Source: Chalara sp. BL73 (lineage: Eukaryota > Ascomycota > Leotiomycetes > Helotiales). Taken from it: DNA of 64,000 nucleotides. The stretch spans positions 434,001-498,000 of the forward strand of contig CAKJVC010000013.1 in NCBI GenBank assembly GCA_918026815.1. Direction: 5' to 3'. Both the position numbers and the translations under genes were made by a program. Each line of letters starts with the position of its first letter. Positions within the stretch are counted from its first letter, which is position 1. The notes under the pieces are model-generated. The model had not been told where the DNA came from. It did no database searches and saw nothing but the letters and a program-made list of their open reading frames with translations. Shown here one piece after another: positions 22,013 through 33,461 of this stretch.

Positions 22013-25000
22013 TGTGACTGGAAAGCTATTGTGCTGCAGGTACAAAGAGGCTGACCTGGGTTTTGTTGACGGTCTATCTGTGTCGAGATTACTTGCATGA
22101 TGGATGGACACTCTATACAATATATACCATCCGTCCACCATGTAGCCAGTGCAGAATCAAGGCCGTCGGGCAGGGCAGTGATTCGCGTCGTTTTTGCCCT
22201 ACGAGCATCATTGCCGGCATAAGCCTTTCTCATTACGGTTGCAATGCGAGGAAAGCTCCTCTTCCAGGTACTATTAAGGGACAGAAGTGTGCATACCATT
22301 TTCAAAATTTCGCACATGGAGTGATAAACAGTACCGACGAGAATTGCAGCTGTGTAGATCAGTTTTGCAATATCCAATAAAATGCTTCAAAGGCTCCATG
22401 ATTCGTCTTCATCTGGGCTGTACTCCGTGCTGGGTAGTGTTTAGGGCCGACTCTCCCCCATGTTTTCGGACTCGTTCCGAAACCGAGTCAAGCGAAGACG
22501 GATACAATGAAGCTAGCTCTGATCAACACATACTCTTATATCTTCATTATGACTTCTTGGCAGGCTTCGAATAAATTGCACCGAAACATTTCGAGTTTTT
22601 CTTTCCTTGTAAGACTTGCTATTATGCTGTTATTTGGCCATACTTTCGCAAAAATCTAAGACTCCAACAGACTACTAATCATAGATTGACCAAGGCGGGC
22701 GACGGAATCGCCCAGGGGACATTAACGGATCTTGGAGATGTCGTACCTTGCAAGCTTGTTTAAATTATAAGGGCACAATCGTATCTCCGCATTAGTAATT
22801 TTTGGGTGAGCAAGGAGCTTAGCACGAGCAGTCGAAAGTCTGATATCTGGTGCATCCAATCTCTGCATAGTACCATAACGAAGAGTTTACAGCCACATAG
22901 GGGGTGCGTAATGCTTCTTGCTCGGAAGGCTCTGGTAAAGCTTACTTCGTTCGTAAAGGCAGATGTCGTTCGTATTCAGGTAACATTCTAGCTCGAATGG
23001 AAAGTTTGAAGCTCTTTGATGAGAAAGGGCTGACAAATTGGAAAAAGATGGCGTTTCCAAGATCCAGTCACGGGGAAGCCTTTGAAAACGGTGTGTCAAG
23101 GATAAATCGTTGTGGATACTGATGTTCCTCAAAAGCATGGACTAAGGAATGCGACGGCATACTACTCTCAACTCACAACTGCAGCCTCTGCAACAGACGC
23201 TTGATATTGCCTCATGGCACAAGATTCAGAAGTCCAATTGAAATAGCCTGGGAATATTGTATTTACGGCTCATGGATTACCATCTCGGTAACTATAATTC
23301 TAAGAGCCGCATTGGGAGAGACCGTTGGACTCAAAGTCAGCGTCTGGGCGACTAAGCATCTGTATACCTCATATATCCCTTATTCTAAACTGGGGGTTCC
23401 CAGATGCCTCTCGCGAAATGATGTTATGCTTGTCGTTAAGATGTATGATATCTGGAAAGTAGACTTCAGGACTTATACATCAAAGCTATTCAGGCTAACA
23501 TCAAAGATAGAGACCGCAAATGTGCCACAGAAGAGAGAAAGACAACTTCCGCCATCGTAACGCTCGTTGCACGTCTACGGAGCTGTTCCTTTTGTTGTCT
23601 TTAACTTAAGAAACTGGGAATAGAAACGATCTTCCATCAGCAAGAATTCCATCAAATCGCAATACTTCTTCAACAAACGATGTGCTCAGCTGTATTTGGG
23701 GAGGAGACTATTGCAGATTGCTTACGCAAAGAACATTTCGCTATAATAGAGTTGGATACCTGGTATGAATGTTAACAAAAGGCGGAAGTTGCTAGGAGGC
23801 GCCGTGGACCTCTCTGGTAAACACAGCATTCGATTCATCGACCCATAATCATGACTGTAACCATGCATCCACCACAAGCTCCGGATTCAGATACTTATTA
23901 GCAGTAATGCTTCATGGTTGGAAGGAGCCGGAGGTCTTTAAAAGAAAATTCTGCTCCACGTCTCGGAAGTCTCCTCTTCCTTCTCATCAAAAATACGGAA
24001 GTCGACAACGATTACTTATGGAGTCGAAGCAAACATCAACGTCCAAAACACTATTTCATGCCTAACTTCAGACCATCATCTTGGTCTATCTGATATACTC
24101 GCGTCTTTACAGAATCATCGCTTGACAACATGGCCGGGAGATATAATCGCTTTCCCTCTCCTACTGGCGCAAGGCTTCGAGACACCCAGAACAGATTGGA
24201 AAGAGCACAGCTTAAAGTTTGGTCATTCATGTTGCGACCTAAATATGCGGAAGGCATGAATCCTTTATATGTGCCTCGTCGAATGGAAACAATCGGCCAT
24301 TTCCCCGGTGGGGGTAATTTGTACCGAGATGCTGATCCAGAGGATCACAACGGAAGGAAAATGTATGGCCACTCTAGATGTCGAGACTCAAATGCAAACC
24401 GGGGTACATATAGTGGGAAGCAGACAGCACGAGACAACGATCTTGACGAAAGATATGGACAGCTGTCTTCATGGGGTCGATCAGGCCGGCTCATAGTGGA
24501 GGGCAAACCTTGACTTGGGACGAACAGCTCACGACCGAAGGACTGGTCCTGTTGCATCACAAGGATGTACGATTTCCTCAATTAGACCTCGGGAACATCA
24601 CATAACCAGAACCGCGGGCCCGGAATCGGTAACTCAGGGAAGTTCCGTTGCTGATAGTCCGTGGGGCCTTCGCAAGCGAAACTTACCATGACGCCAAAAA
24701 CGAGAAAAGGACAATAGAACGGCTGATTTTCCGGCTCAGTGCAGGATACACAACAACAAAGGTCATATATGCGTAGGTTTAGGAAGTAGAACATGGCGTA
24801 GGCGCTTGGGGAGGAAGAAATAGGTTCCGAGGGCAAGGAAGAAGCATGGTGGCTAGAACCAGCAGGCTGAAGAATCTGGAAAAGGGTTCAATAGCTTGAG
24901 AAAAAGACAGAGTGGGACCTCAACCATCTTACGATATCTTTAAACATATCAAATTGGGATGTAGATCAAAATAACTTCGTCCCAACTTCCCCCGTCTATG

Positions 25001-26489
25001 TTCGTGTCCAGGGCGTCCAGAAAACCACTAGAAACAATATTGCTGGAGTGCCGAACATTTATGCCTAGCCGAGATGCTAAAGGAGTCGTCTCAACCCTTA
25101 AGAAGTTCTCTAGATATTTTTCTAGTGCATTCCATCAATATTTATGCTTTTCATGAGAAAGCTTTGGGAGACTAAGCTTTATTGTGTGCTCTGTCATAAC
25201 GGTCGCACCATCTCAATAAACTCACAAATGCAGGAACTGAGTAATTCCTTGTAGATCTGCCGCATGTCTAGCCTGTGCCACTCATCTGATTTCACCTCCT
25301 CAATACTCGTGTTGTGGAAAGTGTCATCAAGATTCAGCCAATCGAATCCGTGAAGACGTCAACCGCTTCATCGGTAGTCGGAGAACCCCCAAAGTAAGGG
25401 ACAATAAGCGAATTCTGGCGGGGTCGACGAATCGCGCAAGGGTTCACCTTTCAGGAGAACACGGAAGATACCAGGAGGTGGACACCAGTGAGGAGCCTCT
25501 GCGTCGGGGCTGGGGATGTCTGGGGCTGAATATTATGCATTCAATCTGCGAGTATGTGATTCTCAAAATAAATGGTGTTGTTTGGAAGTCCGTTTCAACA
25601 AGCGGTCTGTACACCGAACAAGTTTCCAGGTTGGCGATTTACAAGAGAGCACTATATCCTTGAGATACACTATATTAAATATCAACAGATTCTCTTTTGC
25701 CATGGAGCATATTGGATTTCAAATGTGTCGTGAACCAACAACCGCTGGAATGGCGCGTTCTGTCAAAGACAACTTCCGGATAGTTATCTAGGCGTTGACG
25801 CGAGTCGACAGCAACACGTGGAAGAGGCGAAAAGATCAGGGTTGGCCTTTACTACCAGATGATACCAAGACACGGCACGTAAAGAGCAGCGCGCAATGCA
25901 ACCCCCAGAAGGAACCTCACCACGTGCAATACATGTAGATTTTCTTCAGTCCCAGCACATTGGTATTGATCAGAAAAAAGAAATGTTCTGGACAATATCG
26001 TACCCAACTGCTGATTATCTTGGAAGCAGAGGTCTAGATATTCCGTAGATTTCATGCTTTTGAACCAGAAATTCCCATTTTTAGTGATGGGATTTCCCCT
26101 CAATCTATGAAACCCCACCGGAAATCAGAGACGGCTGGCTAGTGCTGGGATATGAACTAGGTTTGTAAAACTGCGATGCGGCAGCGACACTTCCAACTAC
26201 GAAGGATCAAATCAGTTCTTGACCCCAAAGCCACCACCATCCAATTCGGGTCCGAGTTGTTGTGCTTGTTGGAGTGCTAGACTCTATTGGTCGCCGTTGA
26301 TAGTTTCTCTTAGAGGAAAGCAATTTATCATGTCAAGATGAATTCGTCTTCTTTCCCGTTTCATGATTTATATGTATTGCGATGCGCTCACCATGAATTC
26401 TGATCGAGTCTTGAGATACCGTTCGTAAATTTGAACGCCGTCCACTCCTTCAATACCGTACTTGGGTTTCTCTTGTTTAAGGCGACGAA
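22013..26489. other. 4.5-kb gene desert with decayed coding scraps
   Basis: This is the longest gene-free stretch of the window. Several short frames exist on both strands (for example 23201-23560 plus, 24130-24513 plus, 24582-24836 minus, 25516-25791 plus). None has a recognisable domain, a signal peptide or a coherent splice extension. Protein-like composition recurs in alternating frames, as expected of old pseudogenes, most clearly on the minus strand near 25194-25420. No terminal inverted repeats or transposase motifs were found. Confidence 0.5.
25194..25358 (-). pseudogene. possible frameshifted gene remnant
   Basis: On the minus strand the frame from 25358 to the stop at 25196-25194 reads as protein (DWLNLDDTFHNTS, then RLDMRQIYKELL and CEFIEMVRPL). 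It has no start codon and no acceptor site before it. The sequence just upstream reads well in the neighbouring frame (PYFGGSPTTDEAVDVF), and a single-base shift near 25345 would link the two. I do not recognise the family. The pattern suggests the 3' end of a broken gene, but an unrecognised last exon is also possible. Confidence 0.25.
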
Positions 26490-27652
26490 ATGGCGACCAA
26501 TAGTGTATACTTTGAGGAAAGCTGGGCTATTCTCAGCAGTATTGGTTTGATCAATGTTTTAATCGGTGGTATGGTCATTGGGATTACCAGCCTTTCGCCG
26601 ATAGCAGTCGTTCCGATTGTATGCTCGATAGCTGGCGCCATAGCAAATGGATTGTGCTACTACGCATTCTACGCCAATTACTCCACAAATCCGACTGTCG
26701 CAGCCGCCGCAATTGCAGATATCGCATGGCTTGTCAGTAAATTCTCCCCTGCTCAAACTCCCTGCTAACCATGCAACTCTCCAGATCCAAGAAGCAGGTC
26801 TTTCCTTCTACAGCTACATCATTCTCGTGCGAGTGTTGCGACGACGTGACCGCTTCTTATTCCTCGCCCTCTTCTGGTCCATGATGGCCGCCATCACAGG
26901 TCTGCGAGTGGCTATTCTTGTCGCTCGAGCTCAACAGATCATAGTCGGAGACAACCATCTTCAGCATATAGTCGACCATCTGCATGTAGGATACTTCAGT
27001 AGCATTGCCCTGGTCGAGATAATATCTGCCGTCTTTCTCCTCCGAAAGTTCTCCCGAGCCCGCAAGACTCAGTTGGAAGCCGCTTCAAAGTCAGGATTGT
27101 TCAAATACTTGATGCGTAGCACGGAGATACGGCTTGCGACCCTTGCTTTGATTGGTATCACAAGAGCAATCACATATAGTTTCCAAACTGAGGAACAGAG
27201 CGCCACGACTGTTGCAAGCCAAATTGATCGGTTTGTGTATACGCTGGAGTGTCTGTTCCCCATGGTCATGTTGTAAGTTACCTTGGTCTTCATTCCAAGA
27301 CATAACTAACCCTCTTCACAGTGTCGACATTCTTGCCTCCAAGCTTGTGGTCGCCAATCACATACATGAGAGCTCCTCTGCCAGGGCGTACACCCACACC
27401 CAGAGCACAGGCCGAAAGCGCAATACGAACGGTGTCGGAGCCAACTCTATCGCTCTGTACTCATTAAATGGAATCGAGACACGGATTGATGGTGGCGGCC
27501 AGGTATCTAGTTCGCAGGAGAGGATCGTGGAGAACGGGCGAATCTCGCGATCTGAGACTGGAGAAGTTAGTGGAGAGATAGATGTAGAGAGAAAGGGAGG
27601 CATCAGCAAGACAGTAGAATTCGAGTTTCATGAGGAAGCTGTAGCGAGGTAA
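26490..27652 (+). CDS. orphan seven-transmembrane protein
   Basis: Three exons, 26490-26732, 26785-27272 and 27322-27652, have clean GTCAGT/GTAAGT donors and close in phase to 353 aa. Seven hydrophobic segments can be counted within the first 240 residues, the first around ILSSIGLINVLIGGMVIGIT and the last around CLFPMVMFVDILASKLV. Between segments 5 and 6 lies a basic loop (RKFSRARK), and the roughly 110-residue tail is hydrophilic and Ser/Glu-rich. This layout (short N-terminus, 7TM, long cytosolic tail) is that of a G-protein-coupled-receptor-like protein or a fungal 7TM protein of unknown family. There is no CFEM domain and no recognisable Pth11, Ste2/Ste3 or RTA1 signature. Function cannot be assigned. 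Confidence 0.8.
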
Positions 27653-29144
27653 CAGGATGGAGGGGAGCCGTTTATGTACAGTATAAATGAGTAGCTCGGC
27701 ACCAAAACTTAATACCATGTAATCAGGAACATGTTGCGTCATTGAAACTTGCTTCTTTTGATATCGGTAGTGGCTTCGAAAAAGAAATTTTAGTTTCTTA
27801 CAGCTTCGGATACATGCAGCCAGCCGTTCTTACGTGACCTGGCCTATAGTATAATGAACTCTGTAATGTATGACTATCCTAGCTGTTGTGTCTGCGCTGA
27901 CATTCAGGTATTCCCACTTCCCCTTCCCCCTACCCAAAACAGCCTATCAGAGGGCTGGACTACAGAGTCAAGGTCCAGCAGACTATTGGCATCTTTCGGA
28001 TCAGATGCTTTGTCAAAATTGCATTTTCATCTTAATGTTCTTTTGATCTTGCCAACACGAACTAGTTGATTGTAGCAGAGGACGGCACATAGGACCAGGA
28101 AAACTTCGGATGAGCGGGCATAAGATAAGAATAGTAGTGTTTGTTCAACGACTAGTAACAATAGCAAATTATGCAGGTAAACATGAAGAAGGAGTCAGGA
28201 ACGTAGAAAGACGTTGGAGTTAAGTCCAGATTTGTTGATTCAGGCTAAATCACATGGTCAGGGATCACGTGTCAACAATAACGCTCGACTACAACACTGA
28301 TCTCTCCCTCAACCACCGTGGAGTTGGTTACAGCTCTTTTAGTCAAGTGGCGTTAATTGAAGTTGAAGAAACACAAGAGACAAAGCTTCGATCGAAATAG
28401 AAGATATGAGTCTAGCAAAGCAACATTTTGGAGCACCACTCCACGGCTTGAGTCCAAAGAACGACTGATGACTTGATGAACCCAAGGGAGATGAGGGAAA
28501 CTTCTAATAAACAATGAATGGGCGGTGAAAGTATAAAATGGTGCTACTTCGCTATCACTCATATAGCAGGCTAAGCATCATCAGGCATAAAATCAAGAAT
28601 GAACGAGCATGTAACCTACTGAGCGTGCACACCTGTCTATGACTTGTAACACAACATTTCTTCCCTTCCAAGAGCAGGCGTTAGTCTCTTTCAAATACCG
28701 CTGCCCGAGAACAGCGGGACTAATTCATTTACATATTCAGTGTTTTGCTCTATTGAAAAAGTCAAAACTTCGCTTAAGCCCCTTAAACAAAGTCTATCTG
28801 CTCTTCTACTTAATTTATTCTTGTGGAATAAAATCGGCCTTGAGCTAATACACTATGATGAATATGATGGCTGGATCAATGATCTGTTGGTTTGGCACGA
28901 CGGATATAACATTTTCGATTTTCGCCTCACCTTGAAAAGCGTTCATTACTCAGATTTTCAGCAGCAGCAGCCGCACCACTGTTATATTTTCATCCCATTT
29001 CTATAGACACAATTACTTGACCGTCTATGCCTGAAACTCAAAAAGGTAGAGTACGCTCAGCCGAAAAGGTTTTCAATCGAGTCCCCTCACCCAATGCGTG
29101 ACCGCCCATCCACCTTTCACTCTCACTCCAATCAACAGCCCACC
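27653..29144. other. intergenic, no gene seen
   Basis: About 1.5 kb with no recognisable coding sequence. Short frames at 28353-28562 (minus) and 28639-29006 (plus) are AT-rich and not protein-like. The last 60 nt are C-rich leader for the next gene. Confidence 0.5.
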
Positions 29145-30200
29145 ATGTCGTCTCTGAGTCTCCCAGGCACCATCACAATCAACCCCACCACCGTCAACTC
29201 CCTTATCAGCGCATTCGCCGACCTCTCCTCCGACCTCTCCGTCCTAAAGTCGCAATTTACAGACGAACCACGATTGACGCGCTTCCTCTCCACCACTAGC
29301 CTTACTGCTCGCACATGGCTCTCCATCGACGAATCCCTCTATTCCCTCTTACGCGCATCTATAGCATGGGAAAGCTACCAGCCCTTAAACGCCATGGAAC
29401 GAGACGTCTTGTCTGCGGACCAATCCGAGTTCGACCGATTGAAGAGAAGATATGACGAACTCAAGGCAGACATCACGACGCTCCGTATCCAGCTCGAAGG
29501 CATAGACGGCGGCTACCCGTACACCCAAGCCGTGCACTACCGCGTAATAGGTAACCGATGCGCGAAAGGCGCGAGGAAGCCGGCCTGGGCGGCGCGAGGC
29601 AAAGACCCGTCATCTCAACCATCCCGCCCGAGCATCTTCGAAATGAGATCCTCGCCTCCCACGCACTCCACACCAAGCATCCCGCCATCCTCCACCGAAT
29701 ATCGAGATCTCCGCAGCTCGCCGGCTCAGAACCTCCCGATCTCCTCCCCGACGGCCCGCCTCTCCTTTCCCCCTCCCGCGCAGAAGTCACGATCCCTGTC
29801 GCGATCTCCCGCTGCTCCATCACCCGCTTCGACCACGCCCCGGCCCCGGCCAGGGGCAGACCGGTCGCCGGACACTCTGGTACATGTCCCCACCGCCCCC
29901 GGCGCGGCCCAAAGAATCGCCTGCCTGGTTGATGAGAGCCGCGGTTTCTCGCCGCAGGAGCTGTATGATGGCGATCATCTACGCTGCCCGCGGGATCTGA
30001 TGGACAAGATCCGCGTGCTGGAGGCGGAGGTCGAGAGGCAGCGGAAGGTGATTTGGGGATTGAGGGGGGAGGTTGGGGAGCTGAAAATTAAGAGAGGGGA
30101 GGATAAGGAAACGATTGTGCGGTTGAGGGAGGGGCAGGAGGAGGGGAAGGCGTTGATGGATGACATGTTGGAGGTGGTGAGGGGAAGGGGTGGGCTTTGA
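29145..30200 (+). CDS. uncharacterised protein with Ser/Pro-rich middle and C-terminal coiled coil
   Basis: One uninterrupted frame encodes 351 aa from the ATG at 29145 (CCACCATGTCG, a better context than the in-frame ATG 17 codons upstream at 29094). The first 130 residues are predicted helical and end in a charged heptad-like stretch (SEFDRLKRRYDELKADITTL). Residues about 155-260 are low-complexity Ser/Pro/Arg, as in disordered linkers. The last 70 residues form a second coiled coil (KIRVLEAEVERQRKVIWGL). The architecture suggests a scaffold or dimeric adaptor, but no family is recognised. The middle is GC-rich and open in other frames, so a frame switch there cannot be fully excluded. I prefer the single frame because both ends are coiled-coil-like in it. 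Confidence 0.65.
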   Translation: MSSLSLPGTITINPTTVNSLISAFADLSSDLSVLKSQFTDEPRLTRFLSTTSLTARTWLSIDESLYSLLRASIAWESYQPLNAMERDVLSADQSEFDRLKRRYDELKADITTLRIQLEGIDGGYPYTQAVHYRVIGNRCAKGARKPAWAARGKDPSSQPSRPSIFEMRSSPPTHSTPSIPPSSTEYRDLRSSPAQNLPISSPTARLSFPPPAQKSRSLSRSPAAPSPASTTPRPRPGADRSPDTLVHVPTAPGAAQRIACLVDESRGFSPQELYDGDHLRCPRDLMDKIRVLEAEVERQRKVIWGLRGEVGELKIKRGEDKETIVRLREGQEEGKALMDDMLEVVRGRGGL

Positions 30201-30506
30201 ACAATATGTATGTGGTAATGGGGGAGGACTTTGTGTGTGGTGCTTTGAGCTTTGATTTGTTGCGCTGGGGATGATGTGTATAACGAGAGTCATTGGGATG
30301 GCATTGCTGGCGGAATTTGGGTGTCAAAGGCTTGGGGATGTTTTGTTAGATCTGTTGCTTTAGACTGAACTCTCAGACAAGGAAGTTACGTGTACAATAA
30401 ACTCTCTTCCAGCCCAAAGTTAGCCAAAAACTCTTCTCCTTTCAGACTTCTTGCATCGTTAGTCTTTCAGTTGTTGTGATGCAACATACCATATACATGG
30501 TTTAAT
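30201..30506. other. convergent intergenic region
   Basis: About 300 bp between the stop of the coiled-coil gene and the stop of the pyroglutamyl peptidase gene. GT-rich, no gene seen. Confidence 0.4.
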
Positions 30507-31400
30507 CTATATGATGCCCTCCGAGTTATCTACCGCCCTGATAATGCCTCCACTCTCTATCAGCTTCGCCAACCGTCCACTCTGCACGATGGCCCTAATA
30601 AGTTCAATCATCACCTCGGTTCCCCTAGCGATACTTTCCGCATCACTTTCAACCGGAACATGCAAGAATACTACCCTCCTCTCCTCCTTTTTCTTCTCCA
30701 GCTCCGCCAAGCTACTGTAATATATGAAATCACATAAATACCTTCCCGCGTCCTCGCTCACCCGAACATCATCCTCGGGCAGGGCAAGCCTCCATCTTCG
30801 CCACACATCATCGACATCCAAATCGCTCGGCAGCTCGCTCGGCAGGCCGTCCCAGATCCAATCTTTACCCTCGACAGCCCGACGCTCCGTGTCGCCCAGG
30901 TATTCGTTATCAACGTCCTTCATGCCGTACCCGTCCCGATGACCCCTCCGCTCAACGCTGTAGTACCTCCGACCCGAAGCCATGCCGATATGCACCATGT
31001 AGTCTATCTTCCGCCCCTCCCAGAGCTTTGGCACGAGCGCCCTCACGGTCGTGTACGCAACTTTGACGGGCTCAGGATGCACGAGGATCCGCACGGGCGG
31101 GTGCTGGGCTATGTAAGTGACATCGCTCCGAGTGCCTGGGGGAGGAGGCAGGAAGGGAGGCAGCGATTTTGCGATCTCCCAGGAGGGGTTGACCGGGTAC
31201 TGCGCGCGGAATGGCTGGGAGGTGGTGGATTAGCCATGGTTTGCGTTCAGGTTGGAAATCTGGATGTTGAGAGGTGGAGGAGGAGGGAGATGCGAGGCAG
31301 AACATACGCCGAAGCCAGTGACGAGTACTGTAACCTGTTCCTCATTGTACTGGTGGTGAGGCTGAGAGCCTTGCTCTTCAGGTGGACGGATATCGCCCAT
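30507..31400 (-). CDS. pyroglutamyl-peptidase I (pyrrolidone carboxyl peptidase, C15)
   Basis: Two exons, 31400-31308 and 31214-30507, encode 266 aa. The intron (GTATGTT...CTCCCAG) falls exactly inside the FG/PF signature, so TVLVTGFG ends exon 1 and PFRAQYPVNPSWEIA begins exon 2. Further family landmarks are YMVHIGMASGRRYYSVERRG, whose Glu fits the catalytic position, SEDAGRYLCDFIYYSSL with the nucleophilic Cys, and RRVVFLHVPVES with the His. The triad Glu-Cys-His therefore appears intact. The enzyme removes N-terminal pyroglutamate from peptides in the cytosol. Compared with bacterial enzymes it has a Pro-rich loop (LPPFLPPPPGT) and an acidic insertion before the Cys, as is usual for fungal members. 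Confidence 0.9.
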
Positions 31401-33461
31401 ATCTACCTACGGATGGTTATGTGTTGCAGCTTGAGGCTTGTTGTGGTGTTGGGTGTCGATGATGATACTTGATCATGGTGGGGTTCCAGGTCCTCGGCTA
31501 AGTACCCCACTATCGCGGACGTGGCAATTCTACTTCCGGCTACGCTAGGTCTGCTTGAGATTCAAGTGCCGAGACACAGACGTCTGACCCATAGTTGTTG
31601 TGTCGATTTCAAAGGCTACTTTGATCACTTACATGAGTCTTGAAATAAAATAAGACATAGAGAGCTCCAAGCTAACACTTATATATCGCCGACTGCAACC
31701 AGCACGTATGTGACCAAGTTCATTGCAAAAGTTCCTGAATAGACTTTGCCTAACTGGATAATATCCGGAGTGCAAAAGTTAAGGTGTTATAACCACAACT
31801 TTGCTCTCTCGGAAAGATTACGTTCCCCATAGTAATGTGGCCCGTTTCATATATGCCTTTGAAGATTCTTCCTCATGTGACGGCATCATACCACACGCCC
31901 ATCATATACTTTTCTAGACTGCGCTCTTCGTCTTTTGGTTTATTCTCGTTGTCGTCAGTCTCTGGGAATGCAAGGCCCACAAACACGTTCTTGAAGTCAC
32001 GAATGTTACTCACAACTGCCCTGATAGTGATAGAAGACATCTTCAGTTTTTTGGTTTTTAGTATGAGATGCGATGTGCCATAGTATCGACTCTATATACA
32101 CCCATAGTATTCTTCTAAACGCACTTTGCGGTACGAAGAATCAAGTGTAAGATTGAGGAGTTCCGGACTCATCTCTTGGTACATGACGCCAAAAGCCTCT
32201 GACCACCCACTACCAAGCACCTCATTCATGCATCTCATTCATGTCTTCACACGCGGTAAGTAGCATCCATATCAAATTTCGGATGTAGCATCGGCAATTT
32301 TTCGCTGTGCTTTGCAGAACATGATATAACTCTGAAACTTTGAAGTCATTCTTTAGCTCTCTGTTTGGCAGCACGAAATGATTTTCTGTTTAAGAGATAC
32401 AATATCCAGCGGGCATGACAATGCCCATTGATATCCCAAATACAATCTGAACCGATGATCCGTGAGCCATATCTCTTGAAGCTCATGCGTAATAAAAGGC
32501 GAGATGAAGAGCAGCTCCTCAGGACACCAGTTATGGAAATCACAAGAATGATTCTCAACTCCATTGCTTTAGAGTCGCACGGGCAAATGCGGTCTGCATA
32601 ATGATCCGAGGAGTATCCGAGGAATTTATCGACACTTCTAGTATAGTTTGAGCTCCCGGACGTGATTAGGTTTTGCTCGTCTTCCTCGAAGGTAGTTGGC
32701 CACAAACAAGATTTACAACCTTTTCCATGAGGAACATAATTCAAGCTGATTATTCTTCGATAGCCTGGTTTGTTTGGGTATCATGGTGGTTGCCATAGGG
32801 ACCGGCATATCGATGACCTTGTTTTCGAAACCGTGAAAGGCAGATCCAGGAAGGGGGGGGGGTTCCAAGAGAAGATGGAGGATTCGTTGGTGAGCCGAGA
32901 GAGAGATCTCTAGGTCTGCAGTGAGCTCCATTATAGACGTATCGGGTTTTAAGGCGCTTCTGAAGGCGGTCGTGCCTATGAAATTAGTTGAAGCTCAAGA
33001 TGAAGATGAAATGGATGTGATTGTTTTGCAGGCATTCAACGATTCGTTAGTGGGTCCACCATGACGGGCAAGTCTCAATGTTAGCCAATTATAGGCCTTT
33101 ATTACTTTGATCATGTGATAGCTTGCCAAATTGATGAAGGTCAAATGCAGCATTTGTTTGATGGATGGCAAGCAGTTAATTTTCATGTCATAAAGGCTCA
33201 TGCACCTTCAGGGGAAGCTCCTGATTATTTCAGCATTTCTATTTTTCAACTCAAGTCGCCAGGTGAAATCATGGTTAAGGCTGTGTAAGGAGCATCCCAG
33301 AAAATTTAAAACAGTGATATACAAGCGACAATAGCGCGCTGGGTATCTTAACTTTTAGGATCCTGATCCTTAGTAGTGTGGTCGGCCCTTATTCGAGACC
33401 CTGTTCATCTAGTTGCATCCTCATTTCACGTTCTGTACTACCCATTAGCATATACTCGTCG
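31401..33461. other. 2-kb intergenic region with weak open frames
   Basis: This separates the start of the peptidase gene from the end of the helicase gene. Two adjoining minus-strand frames (32931-32713 and 32744-32346) show no recognisable family and include a 10-G run at 32853-32862 that would read as Pro. A 55-codon minus-strand frame at 32040-31873 is listed separately. Nothing else is seen. Confidence 0.45.
31873..32040 (-). CDS. possible 55-aa small protein or gene fragment
   Basis: An ATG at 32040 opens a 56-codon frame ending at 31873. The peptide has a balanced, protein-like composition: MSSITIRAVVSN, a Phe/Gly/Leu stretch, a charged Asn/Lys/Asp/Glu segment, and EKYMMGVWYDAVT at the end. 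There is no signal peptide, no domain and no flanking exon I could join to it. It may be an isolated exon, a small gene, or chance. Confidence 0.2.
   Translation of the reverse strand: MSSITIRAVVSNIRDFKNVFVGLAFPETDDNENKPKDEERSLEKYMMGVWYDAVT

Noticed and set aside
23201..23560. 119-codon + strand frame in the 22-26 kb desert
   Set aside because: Starts in an ordinary context but has no domain, no conserved motif and no neighbouring exon; best seen as chance in a decayed region.
32346..32931. Two adjoining minus-strand frames that might be exons of one gene
   Set aside because: No good donor and acceptor link them, one contains a 10-G homopolymer, and no family is recognisable.
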